64,000 bases of DNA, from assembly GCA_003956705.1 (NCBI GenBank), contig QZCP01000213.1:45247-109246 (forward strand), written 5' to 3'. Shown piece by piece: positions 20,325 to 29,283 of the stretch; positions within the stretch are counted from its first letter, which is position 1, and every line of letters begins with the position of its first letter. Source of the DNA: Brevipalpus yothersi. Lineage: Eukaryota > Arthropoda > Arachnida > Trombidiformes > Tenuipalpidae. The position numbers and the translations under genes were made by a program. Below the pieces are notes generated by a model, which saw nothing but the letters and a program-made list of their open reading frames with translations, was not told where the DNA came from and made no database searches.

Positions 20325-23258
20325 TCCTCTCCTATTCCGAGTTGATCCTGATGGAATTATACTTTCATGATGATGGTTAGCATCATCTCTCCTTTTCCTC
20401 GATAATCTTTCTCTTTCGCTCTCAGTCCAGCATCAGCCAGCAAGATATAGCTATATTAATGAATCGCAAATCATTTTGTTGAACTGTGTTTACTCTCAAT
20501 CATCTCTTCTCTTCAGGGCAATAGTGTGTGTATGCAACAATCAGTCAGGCCACTTTCAAACCATCGCCATCGCAATCTCATCGCCCATACTACATGTATT
20601 AATACAACAGCAACAACAACTACTACTTGCTAGGCGATGATCGGTCAGCAATCTTTTTTTCTCCATTCATTTTCTTTCTTTCTCATGCACTAATTCACTC
20701 GTATGTGTATATATGTATGTACACACTTATCTTCAGGTTATCGGTCGAACATCCAACTGAGGGATGCAACTGTCTAGATGATTTTTTCTTCTCCTCCTGA
20801 TCACAGCCACTTTGTTGGATTTTTCATGAACAAACTTTTGTTTTTCTTGCTGACGTTGATTAATTAACATCTCTCATCTCTTAATTTATCCCCTCTCATC
20901 AACTTATCAACGAGTACTGGTCATTTCAATTGACTCTTCAGATACTTTTTTCTCTCTCTCTTTTCGGCCCTCAAAAATTATGCTATATAATCATCAAGTT
21001 TGCACTTGGTATTATTTTGGCCGCATCTTCTGAGATCCACACCATCCACATTCAATAAATGGTATTGGATGATAATCAGATATAGAGGTTCTTATGGTAA
21101 TCTGTTATTTACGAATGATCTGAAACACCTATGCATGAACTCTTCAAAATCAACAAAATCAGAAGGAAAAATCTTATCGAAAATCGAGGAGAGGAGCAGG
21201 AAGCAAAAATAAGTCGCTCTCTAGCCGTTTAATATCTATTCGAGACGATAGACAATTATGCTGGTGAGAACAAATCAAACTGAGGTGCCTCCTTTTTTGC
21301 CTCAAATGATCAGAATGAGGTGACTTGACTATCGATAAATCGGATTTCAGGTGTTGATTTATTTTTGAATTCAAATTAGTTTGACACTCTGTTTCTTTAT
21401 CTCCATGTTCATCATTTTGATTGATCAAGACTTGGGATTATTGGAATCTGTTTCAGAGAGCTAATTGATTCCGATTCAAGCCTGATGATCTTCTGGAAAA
21501 AATTTCACCCACTTGAGCTCTGTGAAACGATTTGATTTTACTATAAATTTCAGATAATATTTGTCAGTTGTCCTGTTTCTCCAATGATTATCAAGTTTAT
21601 GTCTAAACATTCACTGATAACCACTAATATAGTTTATTAGCCGGATGGAAGGGTCATCTTATATGATTCTGCAGATTCTGCCTACCAAACCCCCCTGGCC
21701 AGTGTGACCATACAGTAGTTTGGCTTAGGATGAATGCGAAAGTCTTTATCGATAAGATAGGGTTCAAAGCGGGCAGTGAGTGGTATCTAATCAGTTTGAA
21801 CTATCGTATTCATCCTAAACCAAATGACTGTATCTTGTGACAAAAATGGCGCAAGAATTGGGCAAGAATCGGACAAGAATTAGGCAATAATAGAAACTTT
21901 TCCAATTCATCAAAATTCGATCGTGATATAATTTTGGGGCTTCAAGCCAAATTCAGATTCCTGAGATGGATAAATAAGATTTTTTCTTCCTCTATTTGGC
22001 CAATTTAAGCCTCACAATTCAGGCACTTGATTGGGATGGAATCCCGTTTTACATATTGATTGATATTGATTTATCAAGCCGATTGGTTAATCAGCTCGCA
22101 TTCAAGAGTAGCCTGATCATTTAACCAGTATATTTATAAGTGGGTTCAGCCTCTTGCTGGATGAATCTTGAGGCTTGACCATCTAGTTTGTCAATTTTTT
22201 GACTTCAACTGATGTAGGTTCCTCAATTTTTCCTCCCATTTCTGAAGTAACAGTGCATAATTGGATTCATTCAAAATGAAAGGATCCAGATAGGGGTTAG
22301 AGGCTTTTTGATTTGAGGTTCTTAACAGCAAATGATTTATGGCCTGATTATTTGGAATCAAAGTGAGGTTTAGATAATGATATCGCCCCAAGAGTGACTT
22401 CTTTTTCGCTTCTTCTTTTCTGTTTTGATAAGATGAAGATGGACAACGATTTATCCAATTAGTCTCACTCATCCTTAAACGATATTGTCGACCAACCCGG
22501 TTTATCTGATAATTCGATATTTGTCATCATTTCAATTAGGAAAACAGAAATCAAATGGCTTATTTCTTCTTTTTCTCTCTCTATCTCACGCACACACAGG
22601 CTTTAGATCATTTCAAGAATAAATACAATACTCGTATTGAGAAAATTAATTACCCACGGGCTGCCCTAGCTTTTCCGATTTGGGGTGCCAATATTGGATC
22701 TGGTGATGCATGGACATTGGCCGAAGAAGCTGTTCTCCGTAATGGTTCCATCCATCCTACCTGGGAATTGATCAAATTCATGTTCTATCTGTCTAGTCAC
22801 TCGTTGGGACTTATATTCATTTCATTACTCGAACGATTGTGCCTCAAGAAAGGCTCACGATTCCACACCAAACTTTGTGAAAAGAAGGACACAATACGCA
22901 ATCATTTTCTTAAGACGCTCGGTAATTCTTCTAGTATAAATCGATTTCAAGAGATTAATATTTCTTTCAAACTTTTTCCGCAGGAAACAAAGGAGTTTTA
23001 TTTTATCCAACTCTACCGATACCAGCTATTAAGCATCGTACAACCGTTTGGAATGCCATTGATTGTGGCTATACCATGTTAAGCAATTTGATTTGCTTTC
23101 CAGCCACACATTGTCCCACTGGATTGAATAAAGAAGGCCTTCCAATAGGTTTCCAAATTATTGCCCCGCCGTATAAAGACAATCTCTCCATCTCCATTGC
23201 ATGTGAATTGGAGAAACTTTTCGGAGGCTGGACTCCTCCATCATCAATTGAGTGTTGA
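14547..23258 (+). CDS. FAAH2: FAAH2-like fatty-acid amide hydrolase (amidase signature family), four exons, complete
   Basis: Exons 14547-15378, 15649-15890, 22600-22921 and 22984-23258 join in consistent phases (1, 0, 1) to give 556 residues, against 532 in human FAAH2. The enzyme hydrolyses fatty-acid amides such as anandamide or oleamide. A hydrophobic N-terminal segment, about 33-54, is the likely membrane anchor. The catalytic triad is visible: Lys157 in LPLTCKDS, Ser232 in PGGSSGGEGAL and nucleophile Ser256 in SDIGGSIRIPS; the 99-residue Lys-Ser and 24-residue Ser-Ser spacings equal those of rat FAAH. The C-terminal CPTGLNKEGLPIGFQ and LEKLFGGW match the FAAH2 end. The ATG at 14547 is the first after an in-frame TGA. 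Insects and mites often have several paralogues, so orthology to one vertebrate gene is not implied. Confidence 0.93.
15649..15890 (+). CDS. FAAH2: FAAH2-like, coding exon 2
   Basis: Encodes VDGMYPTPCK through REAMHK, the amidase core after the nucleophile. It ends in phase 0 before GTAAATATTG; retention of the intron would add three codons and stop. Confidence 0.9.
19017..19080. repeat. (CT)n microsatellite
   Basis: About 32 uninterrupted CT units within FAAH2-like intron 2. Confidence 0.95.
19249..19307. repeat. (GA)n microsatellite
   Basis: Nearly perfect AG array about 170 bp after the preceding (CT)n run and in the opposite orientation, so the pair could form a long inverted repeat in RNA. 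Confidence 0.95.
19636..20263. other. Assembly gap (628 N) inside a (CT)n array
   Basis: Unknown bases flanked by CT repeats on both sides (19624-19635 and 20264-20320), so the gap almost certainly reflects collapse or dropout in a long CT array. Its true length is unknown. Confidence 0.98.
20747..20825 (+). ncRNA. Possible miR-2-family-like hairpin (weak candidate)
   Basis: The putative 3' arm, 20799-20820, begins GATCACAGCCACTTTG. It shares the ATCACAG seed and the following CCA with arthropod miR-2/miR-13. The 5' side can pair through ATCCAAC/GTTGGAT and then an interrupted helix with bulges around a loop of about 28 nt. Pairing is poorer than in typical miR-2 precursors, and no cluster partner is present nearby. 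It lies in the sense orientation inside a FAAH2-like intron. Treat as a lead only. Confidence 0.15.
21711..21832. mobile_element. Short Tc1/mariner-type MITE (118 bp between TA duplications)
   Basis: The 27-bp ends are inverted repeats with four mismatches (left 21713-21739, CAGTAGTTTGGCTTAGGATG; right 21804-21830, ending CCAAATGACTG) and are flanked by TA on each side. CAGT ends plus TA target duplication are characteristic of Tc1/mariner-derived non-autonomous elements. There is no coding capacity. The centre carries the palindrome TTATCGATAA (21746-21755). Confidence 0.65.
21851..21890. repeat. Degenerate 11-12-bp tandem repeat
   Basis: Three diverged units of the type GCAAGAATTGG follow directly after the MITE. 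Too short to suggest function. Confidence 0.5.
22600..22921 (+). CDS. FAAH2: FAAH2-like, coding exon 3
   Basis: Encodes ALDHFKNKYNTRI through KTLG, including HPTWELIKFMFYL, the counterpart of human SPLWELIKWCLGL. It ends CTC-G before GTAATTC, a non-consensus but plausible donor (phase 1). A 62-bp intron follows. Confidence 0.9.
22984..23258 (+). CDS. FAAH2: FAAH2-like, coding exon 4 (terminal)
   Basis: Encodes NKGVLFYPTLPIPAIKHR, then the conserved ATHCPTGLNKEGLPIGFQ and GGWTPP end, and stops at TGA 23256-23258. No canonical AATAAA was found within the next few hundred bases. Confidence 0.92.
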
Positions 23259-25520
23259 AACATTTTCCAGACATAATGCAAACCTGAAGCTAAGCCATTA
23301 CTCGAAGAGTAATAATAACTATGGCTCTCGCTTGATTGCCATTGCAATATATCATTTAATCGTTTTTATCCGTTTTGTTAAACAAATCCTGCTCAAAAGG
23401 TCCTCAAGTTTTTAAATTTTTGATCCTTAATCTTGATTATATGCTTTTTATGTTTTCTAGTAAAAATTGACATCTCAAATTCATTTTCATCATCGATATT
23501 TTCATCACCTTTAATAATATTCACCACAATTGTGAGGCTAATTTTTCATATTCAATTCAGTTTTCAAGGCAACCTATCATTCGTCATCGTAAATTATCGA
23601 TCTCCAACGGCTCATATCATGGAAATTTTCTTCGTCTCGAAACGATTGTTCTCTCAAGTTATCCAAAGATGGGACAAGATAGCCATCAAGTGAATTCAGA
23701 CTCTTGCAGCTACTTCTTCTACTACTTGTCAAGATAAGCTTAAGTGATCAGGGTGATGCAAAAGAATGTCCTATTTCACGAGACAGTTGCAATCTGGAAA
23801 ACACAGCTTCACTTGAATCATGCTGTTTTATCGTTAGTTGCAATTTTTCACTCATGAAAAAGAGGTAATTCTCGTTCATTTGGAAGGGCTTAGCTTAGTT
23901 GAATCGGGAAAAGAAGAGTGATCTTTGTTGATGATGAGAACTTTGTGACAGAAAACTTGCTCATCTGAGAATGAGGAGTGAAAATGAAAAGATTTACAAG
24001 ACTTTCTTGCAAGAGCATGAAGCAATGTCAGAACTTTTCTGTCAACTGATAACTGATAGATCAAGGATTTCACATCCACAATCGACCATCCTTGATGCTG
24101 AAGGAAGCGTCATTCGGAATACAGTGTATATAATTGTGAATTATTCTGATAAAACAAGGGAATCACTGATTGTCAAGTTGAATAATGTCAGCAAAGTGCG
24201 TCACAAGTGAGAAGATTTCTTCCGCTCTTATCTTTCATGATTCAATCAATTAACTTAATCAAGGCTGATCAATTTATGGATACATAATTTTTTTCCAGGG
24301 AATCAAAAAAAATTCATCATGTTGGCGAAACAATGAATGCGAAAAAATTCAATGTGATAACCTTGAAATCTGGGGAATGCTTTAAAATCACTCACACAAA
24401 TCAAACAATGATATAGCAAATTTAATTGACCATAGTCAAATTGTTGTACATCATTAAAGTGGAAAAAAGGCACTTCTGTTGCCTAGCATCATCATCATCT
24501 CAAGTATTCATGTCCGGGAATCAGATTGATGTACACAATTTTCGTCAAAAAAAATCAACCAACAAATGGGTTTCTCTCATTCACAGCCAAATATGAACAC
24601 CAATTTCAAATTTTATCTCATTCTTTCGCATAAATTATGATAAGATAATTCAATAATAATTGTGTAGTTATTCAAATATAATTTAAGAATAAATTACGAT
24701 TAATTACGATGAAAAGAAAAAACTTCTGGAAACATTATTCACTCTCCTAGATGACACTACTTTGTGGTGCACATGTTACAATTGTATGAACCAGTTTTTC
24801 TCTCTCATTCATCGAAAGCAGATTGAAGAGAGAGAGAGAGAAAGTTTCGTTGCGTTTCGTTTGAGGTTCTCAAAGTCAAGAAGAATTGAGTCAAGATTTA
24901 AGATCCTATCAGAATTTTGATTGTGTATCTAGTTTTTTTTCTCCATTATTTCGATTCTGGGAGAGAAATTTGTTTCATTTCGTGCGGAGAGTGTACAAGT
25001 TTTTGAAATTGGTACACTTGGTGTCACAAGATTTATCGTCCACTTACACACACGGCTGCCACTGATAATCGATCTTCAACGTTAAATTAAATCGTGTAAT
25101 CGAAAAGAGTTATTAGTTTGAGAGAGAGAAAGAGAACTAAATTAACCGGTTCTCAAATTCATTAGTGAACATTTGCTCAACATACCTTGGCTTTCTCTTT
25201 CTCTCTCTCTCTCGATCCATCTCTGTGGGAATATTATTTTTTGAGAAAGGCCCAGTGGCAGGAAATTGATCAAAATTGGATCTTGTTTGACTAGAGAAAA
25301 ATTTTGCTCATTTTGCTGTCATCCTTTGGTTAGGATAAATTTTTTTAAAAGATCAAAGAAAGTGAAACAACATCATTCAAATAGTAATATACGTATTGAC
25401 GATAATCATAATATTGACACTCGAGTTGTTGAAGTGATCAGTGAAAGTAGTTGGAATAAAAAAATTCCCATCATCAATTTGGACAATATACCATCCGATT
25501 TATTTACTACTGCCGTTTCA
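23259..25520. other. FAAH2-like 3' flank and MAPKAPK2 5' region
   Basis: No recognisable separate gene. The first AATAAA after FAAH2 is near 24688, far for a 3' UTR. The distal part carries GA- and CT-rich patches (24828-24842, 25195-25213). From 25245 to 25520 the frame of MAPKAPK2 is open without any ATG (see findings), so part of this stretch is probably coding sequence or a second exon. Confidence 0.5.
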
Positions 25521-25685
25521 ATGACTAAGAATCAAGTTTTTCCACCACCCAAAGGACCTCTTATATTTAAGAAAATACTTCTTGTCCAAGAATATGATTT
25601 GAGTGATAAAGTTCTTGGTCTCGGAATTAATGGTAAAGTATTGGAATGTACTAATAAGGCGACAGGAAAAAAGTATGCTCTCAAG
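25521..25685 (+). CDS. MAPKAPK2: MAPKAPK2, coding exon 1 as called
   Basis: Encodes residues 1-55 through the ATP-anchoring Lys in YALK. The donor is AAG/GTTAGTAG, phase 0. The frame is open back to 25245. Confidence 0.8.
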
Positions 25686-26488
25686 GTTAGTAGTAATCAA
25701 TTGGATGACTAATTGATCATCACCATGCCATTATCACCCCTAAAATCATCTCTTCCAATTCAAACCTGATCTGCCCCCTTTTTTTCCATGGTGTGTGTCC
25801 GTAGCCTCTCTGTGTGTATTGTAAGTCTTGATATATACTGTGTAATTATCACTTGAAATGAGACTAGATAAAAAATTCCTTTATTGCCCGATAGTATTGC
25901 AATATTTTTTCCCATTGATGATATATTCACTTTACTTTACTTCCTTTCGCTCTGTTTTCCATCATCTTCCACTTTCTGTCTCTCTATTTTTTTCTCTCTC
26001 GATACTTGTGATTCATCAAACATTAATCAACTTACTGTTCATGGATATAAAGATGTTGGTTAATTTTTTCTTCCATCCAATCATCCACAAGCACATGAAA
26101 GAGCTTACTTTCTCACCATCAACGTTACCATGTAACATCTTCCATGATGAAGATGGAGATGATGGCCTCGAGAATGGCCGAATGCATCGAACGTTTTTCT
26201 CGTAAATGAATCAAAAGAGAGCCAGACATCATCGGTCGATAAAATAGATGGACCATGGCTAGAAATTCTGATGAAATATCATAGACAATCCATCTATCGT
26301 TGTTGTTCATTGATGTTCTAGGAATCATTCCCTTCTTTCACTCCAACATAAGTTCGAATCTTTCGATCAAATTGTCAGGATGCACTTCTTCATCATCATC
26401 TTCTATTTCTTCTTTTGTTGTTTTATAAGTTGATGACAATCTCAAGAGTTATACATGGCATCCAGAGTCAATATATTTCGACACTTGC

Positions 26489-26568
<80 letters not shown>

Positions 26569-27577
26569 AGCATCTTGTTCAATACTTTCGAGTATCATCA
26601 CTGAACTGATAGCTCGAGTCATGAAGTGGTCAGGAAATAAGATGCTATCTATCTCCATAATCATAAGATGTTATTTGTTACCATCACGAATACCAATCGA
26701 ATCAAACTTTATTCTCACCCACTACTGGACAAGATGAACAGTGTGTGAATGTGTTACTGTACTATTTGACTGATGATGCCTTATTCATCGAATTTTATGA
26801 GCTGTAAGATACTTTCTGAGTATCATGCTGACACCGTTTTTATGGCACGTCAACTAATTCATTTGGCCATGATCTGAATTTACTTAGCTTTCTAGATAAT
26901 TTCATGGTTAATGTTAGTATATCATCTTTCTTGTTGATTGAGGTTTAGCTAACAAGAGCTAGAGAGAAAGAAACTAAAGAAAACATGGTTCTGCTAAATG
27001 ATTCATCAAAAGTCTAAAGTATAAAGTTTCATTTGATTATTGTTCATTTTTTCTCTTTCTCTCCCAAACAAAACACTGATTCCCAGAAATCACTGTGATT
27101 AAACGATCCTGATTAGTTGAATAGAAAATCAGTTGAATAATACACAGCCCCATAGATAGATTAGAAGTAATTCAAGTTGCGTTCAATTATTCACTCTCAT
27201 GACTCTCTCTGAAGCATTTCTCATCATTTCCAATGAACAAAATCGAAAAATACGATAGAGAGATGATATTCATTGTGTTTTTCTGGTGAGTTAGTTTTGA
27301 TCCATTTTCTGCTGAACACTTCATATCACATAGACACACACACATAGACACACTTAGAGAAGTCATTCCCTAGACTAAGGAGTAAAAAAATCTCTGCTAT
27401 CTGCTCATGATTGGCGTCATTCCATGAACTCTGGTTGAGTCATGATCATCTCTTTGACAATGAGGATGAACCAAGCACATCACTTGATGGATAATAAGGG
27501 TAATAATAGCATAAGTTGGGCATAAATTCACCATCTTTTAGGCTCCTCAAATCGAGTCTTTTCCTCTTCTTCTTGGT

Positions 27578-27625
<48 letters not shown>

Positions 27626-29050
27626 CTGCATACATTCAAAAATATCTTTCTGTTTACGACTTCTTCCGGGCTCATTTATTATCAAATATCAAGCATTCCT
27701 TTGGAAAAATTCACTCTACCATAAAATATTCAATTTCTTGTTCAATAACGAATTCAAGACCTGATCAACGCTATTTTGAACGTTTTCTCATGTAAATTTT
27801 CTCACCTCATTGAGTAACAGTATCTATATGCGACATTTCGTCGAGGAAATTTTCTTCTCCTGTCTGTGTGAGAAAATTTTTCAATTTATCTTCTCAAAAG
27901 TTTCCGATGAGAATGGTGTCGGAAGGAACTCCTCGGGACCAGAATTCTGATGAAATCGATATGCATAGCAGACTGAGCATTGAGTTAGTTCGTTGATCAT
28001 CATAAAAGAAAACTGAGTTTCCTCTCGAAACTTATCGTTATCACTCTCTATTTCTCATTCAATCCATACTAAAAACCAAAATTTTCCGATAGATTAATTA
28101 ATCTGATTTTTTCCCCTTCTTTTTCCATATTCTAGGTTCTTCGAGATAATCCAAAAGCGAGACGTGAAGTGGAATTGCACTGGAAAGTTTCAGCATGTCC
28201 TCACATAGTGAACATTATCGATGTGTACGAAAATGTTTACGCCAACACAAGCTGTTTACTGGTGGTCATGGAATGCATGGAAGGTGGTGAACTATTCGAA
28301 AGAATTCAGCATCGAAGTGAAGGGTTCACTGAACGTGAAGCGGCTGGAATTATGAGAGAAATATGTGAAGCAATTCTCTACTTACACACCATAGATATAG
28401 CTCACCGGGATCTGAAGCCAGAGAATCTTCTCTATTCATCGGCTGGCCCGGAAGGCATTTTAAAGTTGACAGATTTTGGTTTCGCCAAGGAAACGAATCT
28501 TCAAAAGAGTTTACAAACACCATGTTACACACCATATTATGCTGCACCTGAAATTCTTTCCGAAAAAAGTGAAAAGTATGACAAATCCTGTGATTTATGG
28601 AGTCTAGGAGTTATTATGTATATACTATTATGCGGATATCCACCATTCTATTCCAATCATGGGCTGGCTATCAGTCCGGGAATGAAGAAGCGTATACGAG
28701 CTGGTGAATATGATTTTCCGGAAGAAGAATGGAAAAATGTGTCCAGTGATGCGAAAGATTTGATCAAAAAGCTTCTCAAAACTGATCCCAATAAGCGTTT
28801 GACGATTAACGAAGTAATGCAACACAAATGGATTGGAAGGCATCTTGAGGTGCCACAAACACCATTATGCTCGATACGAGTGTTGAAAGAGGATAGTGAT
28901 CAATGGATTGAGGTTCAAGATGGAATGAATCAAGCTCTTGCTACCATGAGAGTGGATTATGATTCGAATGTACATCTTAAGCAACTTGAATTATCCAATA
29001 ACAGTCTACTTCAGAAGAGAAAAGCCAAAGCATGTGATGTCTATTCTTGA
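25521..29050 (+). CDS. MAPKAPK2: MAPKAPK2-type protein kinase (MK2/MK3), two visible coding exons
   Basis: Exons 25521-25685 and 28136-29050, phase 0, give 359 residues from the first ATG. It is a serine/threonine kinase activated by p38 MAPK in stress signalling. Visible motifs: glycine loop GLGINGKV (33-40), ATP-binding Lys55 in YALK, HRDLKPEN (145-152; Asp147), DFG (168-170), activation-loop Thr183 in LQTPCYTPYY, APE (192-194), and the regulatory hinge Thr297 in VPQTPL, equivalent to human Thr222 and Thr334. The C-terminus has the helix MNQALATMRVDY and a basic KRKAKA stretch matching the human nuclear-localisation/p38-docking region. The human proline-rich N-terminus is reduced to VFPPPKG. 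The ATG at 25521 has a poor context, and an open frame continues upstream, so the true N-terminus may be longer. Confidence 0.93.
26491..26566. repeat. (CT)n microsatellite
   Basis: About 38 CT units in the MAPKAPK2 intron. Confidence 0.95.
27582..27617. repeat. (CT)n microsatellite
   Basis: About 18 CT units in the MAPKAPK2 intron. Confidence 0.9.
28136..29050 (+). CDS. MAPKAPK2: MAPKAPK2, coding exon 2 (terminal)
   Basis: One 915-bp exon encodes nearly the whole kinase domain from VLRDNPKARREVELHW through the catalytic loop, activation segment and C-terminal regulatory tail, ending ACDVYS-TGA. Confidence 0.96.
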   Translation, partial: VLRDNPKARREVELHWKVSACPHIVNIIDVYENVYANTSCLLVVMECMEGGELFERIQHRSEGFTEREAAGIMREICEAILYLHTIDIAHRDLKPENLLYSSAGPEGILKLTDFGFAKETNLQKSLQTPCYTPYYAAPEILSEKSEKYDKSCDLWSLGVIMYILLCGYPPFYSNHGLAISPGMKKRIRAGEYDFPEEEWKNVSSDAKDLIKKLLKTDPNKRLTINEVMQHKWIGRHLEVPQTPLCSIRVLKEDSDQWIEVQDGMNQALATMRVDYDSNVHLKQLELSNNSLLQKRKAKACDVYS

Positions 29051-29277
29051 CAAACTTTACACTTTTCATCATTTCCAAATATTAATCATTAGGCTAACTG
29101 ATGTGTCACAATGATAATAATAACAATAATCTCTCATTTTAAATGGAAACTCTTAATCATTACATCTTTTTTTTCCCATATTTATCTTGCCCTTGTGTTT
29201 GCTTCGTGTATTTGCTCTCTCTTTCTTTCTTGTTCCATTTCAATCCATAATTTATCTGTTCTTTTCTCATTATCAAG

Positions 29278-29283
29278 AATAAA
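29278..29283 (+). promoter_or_regulatory. Candidate polyadenylation signal of MAPKAPK2
   Basis: AATAAA lies 228 bp after the stop codon. A second hexamer is at 29412-29417. Confidence 0.5.

Larger units (their letters stand above)
15891..22599 (+). other. FAAH2-like intron 2 (6.7 kb) with microsatellites, gap and MITE
   Basis: It runs from donor GTAAATATTG to acceptor CGCACACACAG. Contents: (CT)n at 19017-19080, (GA)n at 19249-19307, a 628-base N gap inside a (CT)n array, a miR-2-like hairpin near 20747-20825, a TA-flanked MITE at 21711-21832 and a degenerate 11-bp tandem at 21851-21890. A 93-codon frame on the minus strand (22191-22472) has an ATG but no recognisable homology; several of that length are expected by chance in this composition. 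Confidence 0.75.
25686..28135 (+). other. MAPKAPK2 intron (2.45 kb)
   Basis: It runs from GTTAGT to TTCTAG and contains (CT)n at 26491-26566 and 27582-27617. Open frames inside are short or made of the repeats. No nested gene was recognised. Confidence 0.85.

Noticed and set aside
22191..22472. 93-codon minus-strand frame in the FAAH2-like intron
   Set aside because: The composition looks protein-like, but several random frames of this length are expected and no homology is recognised.
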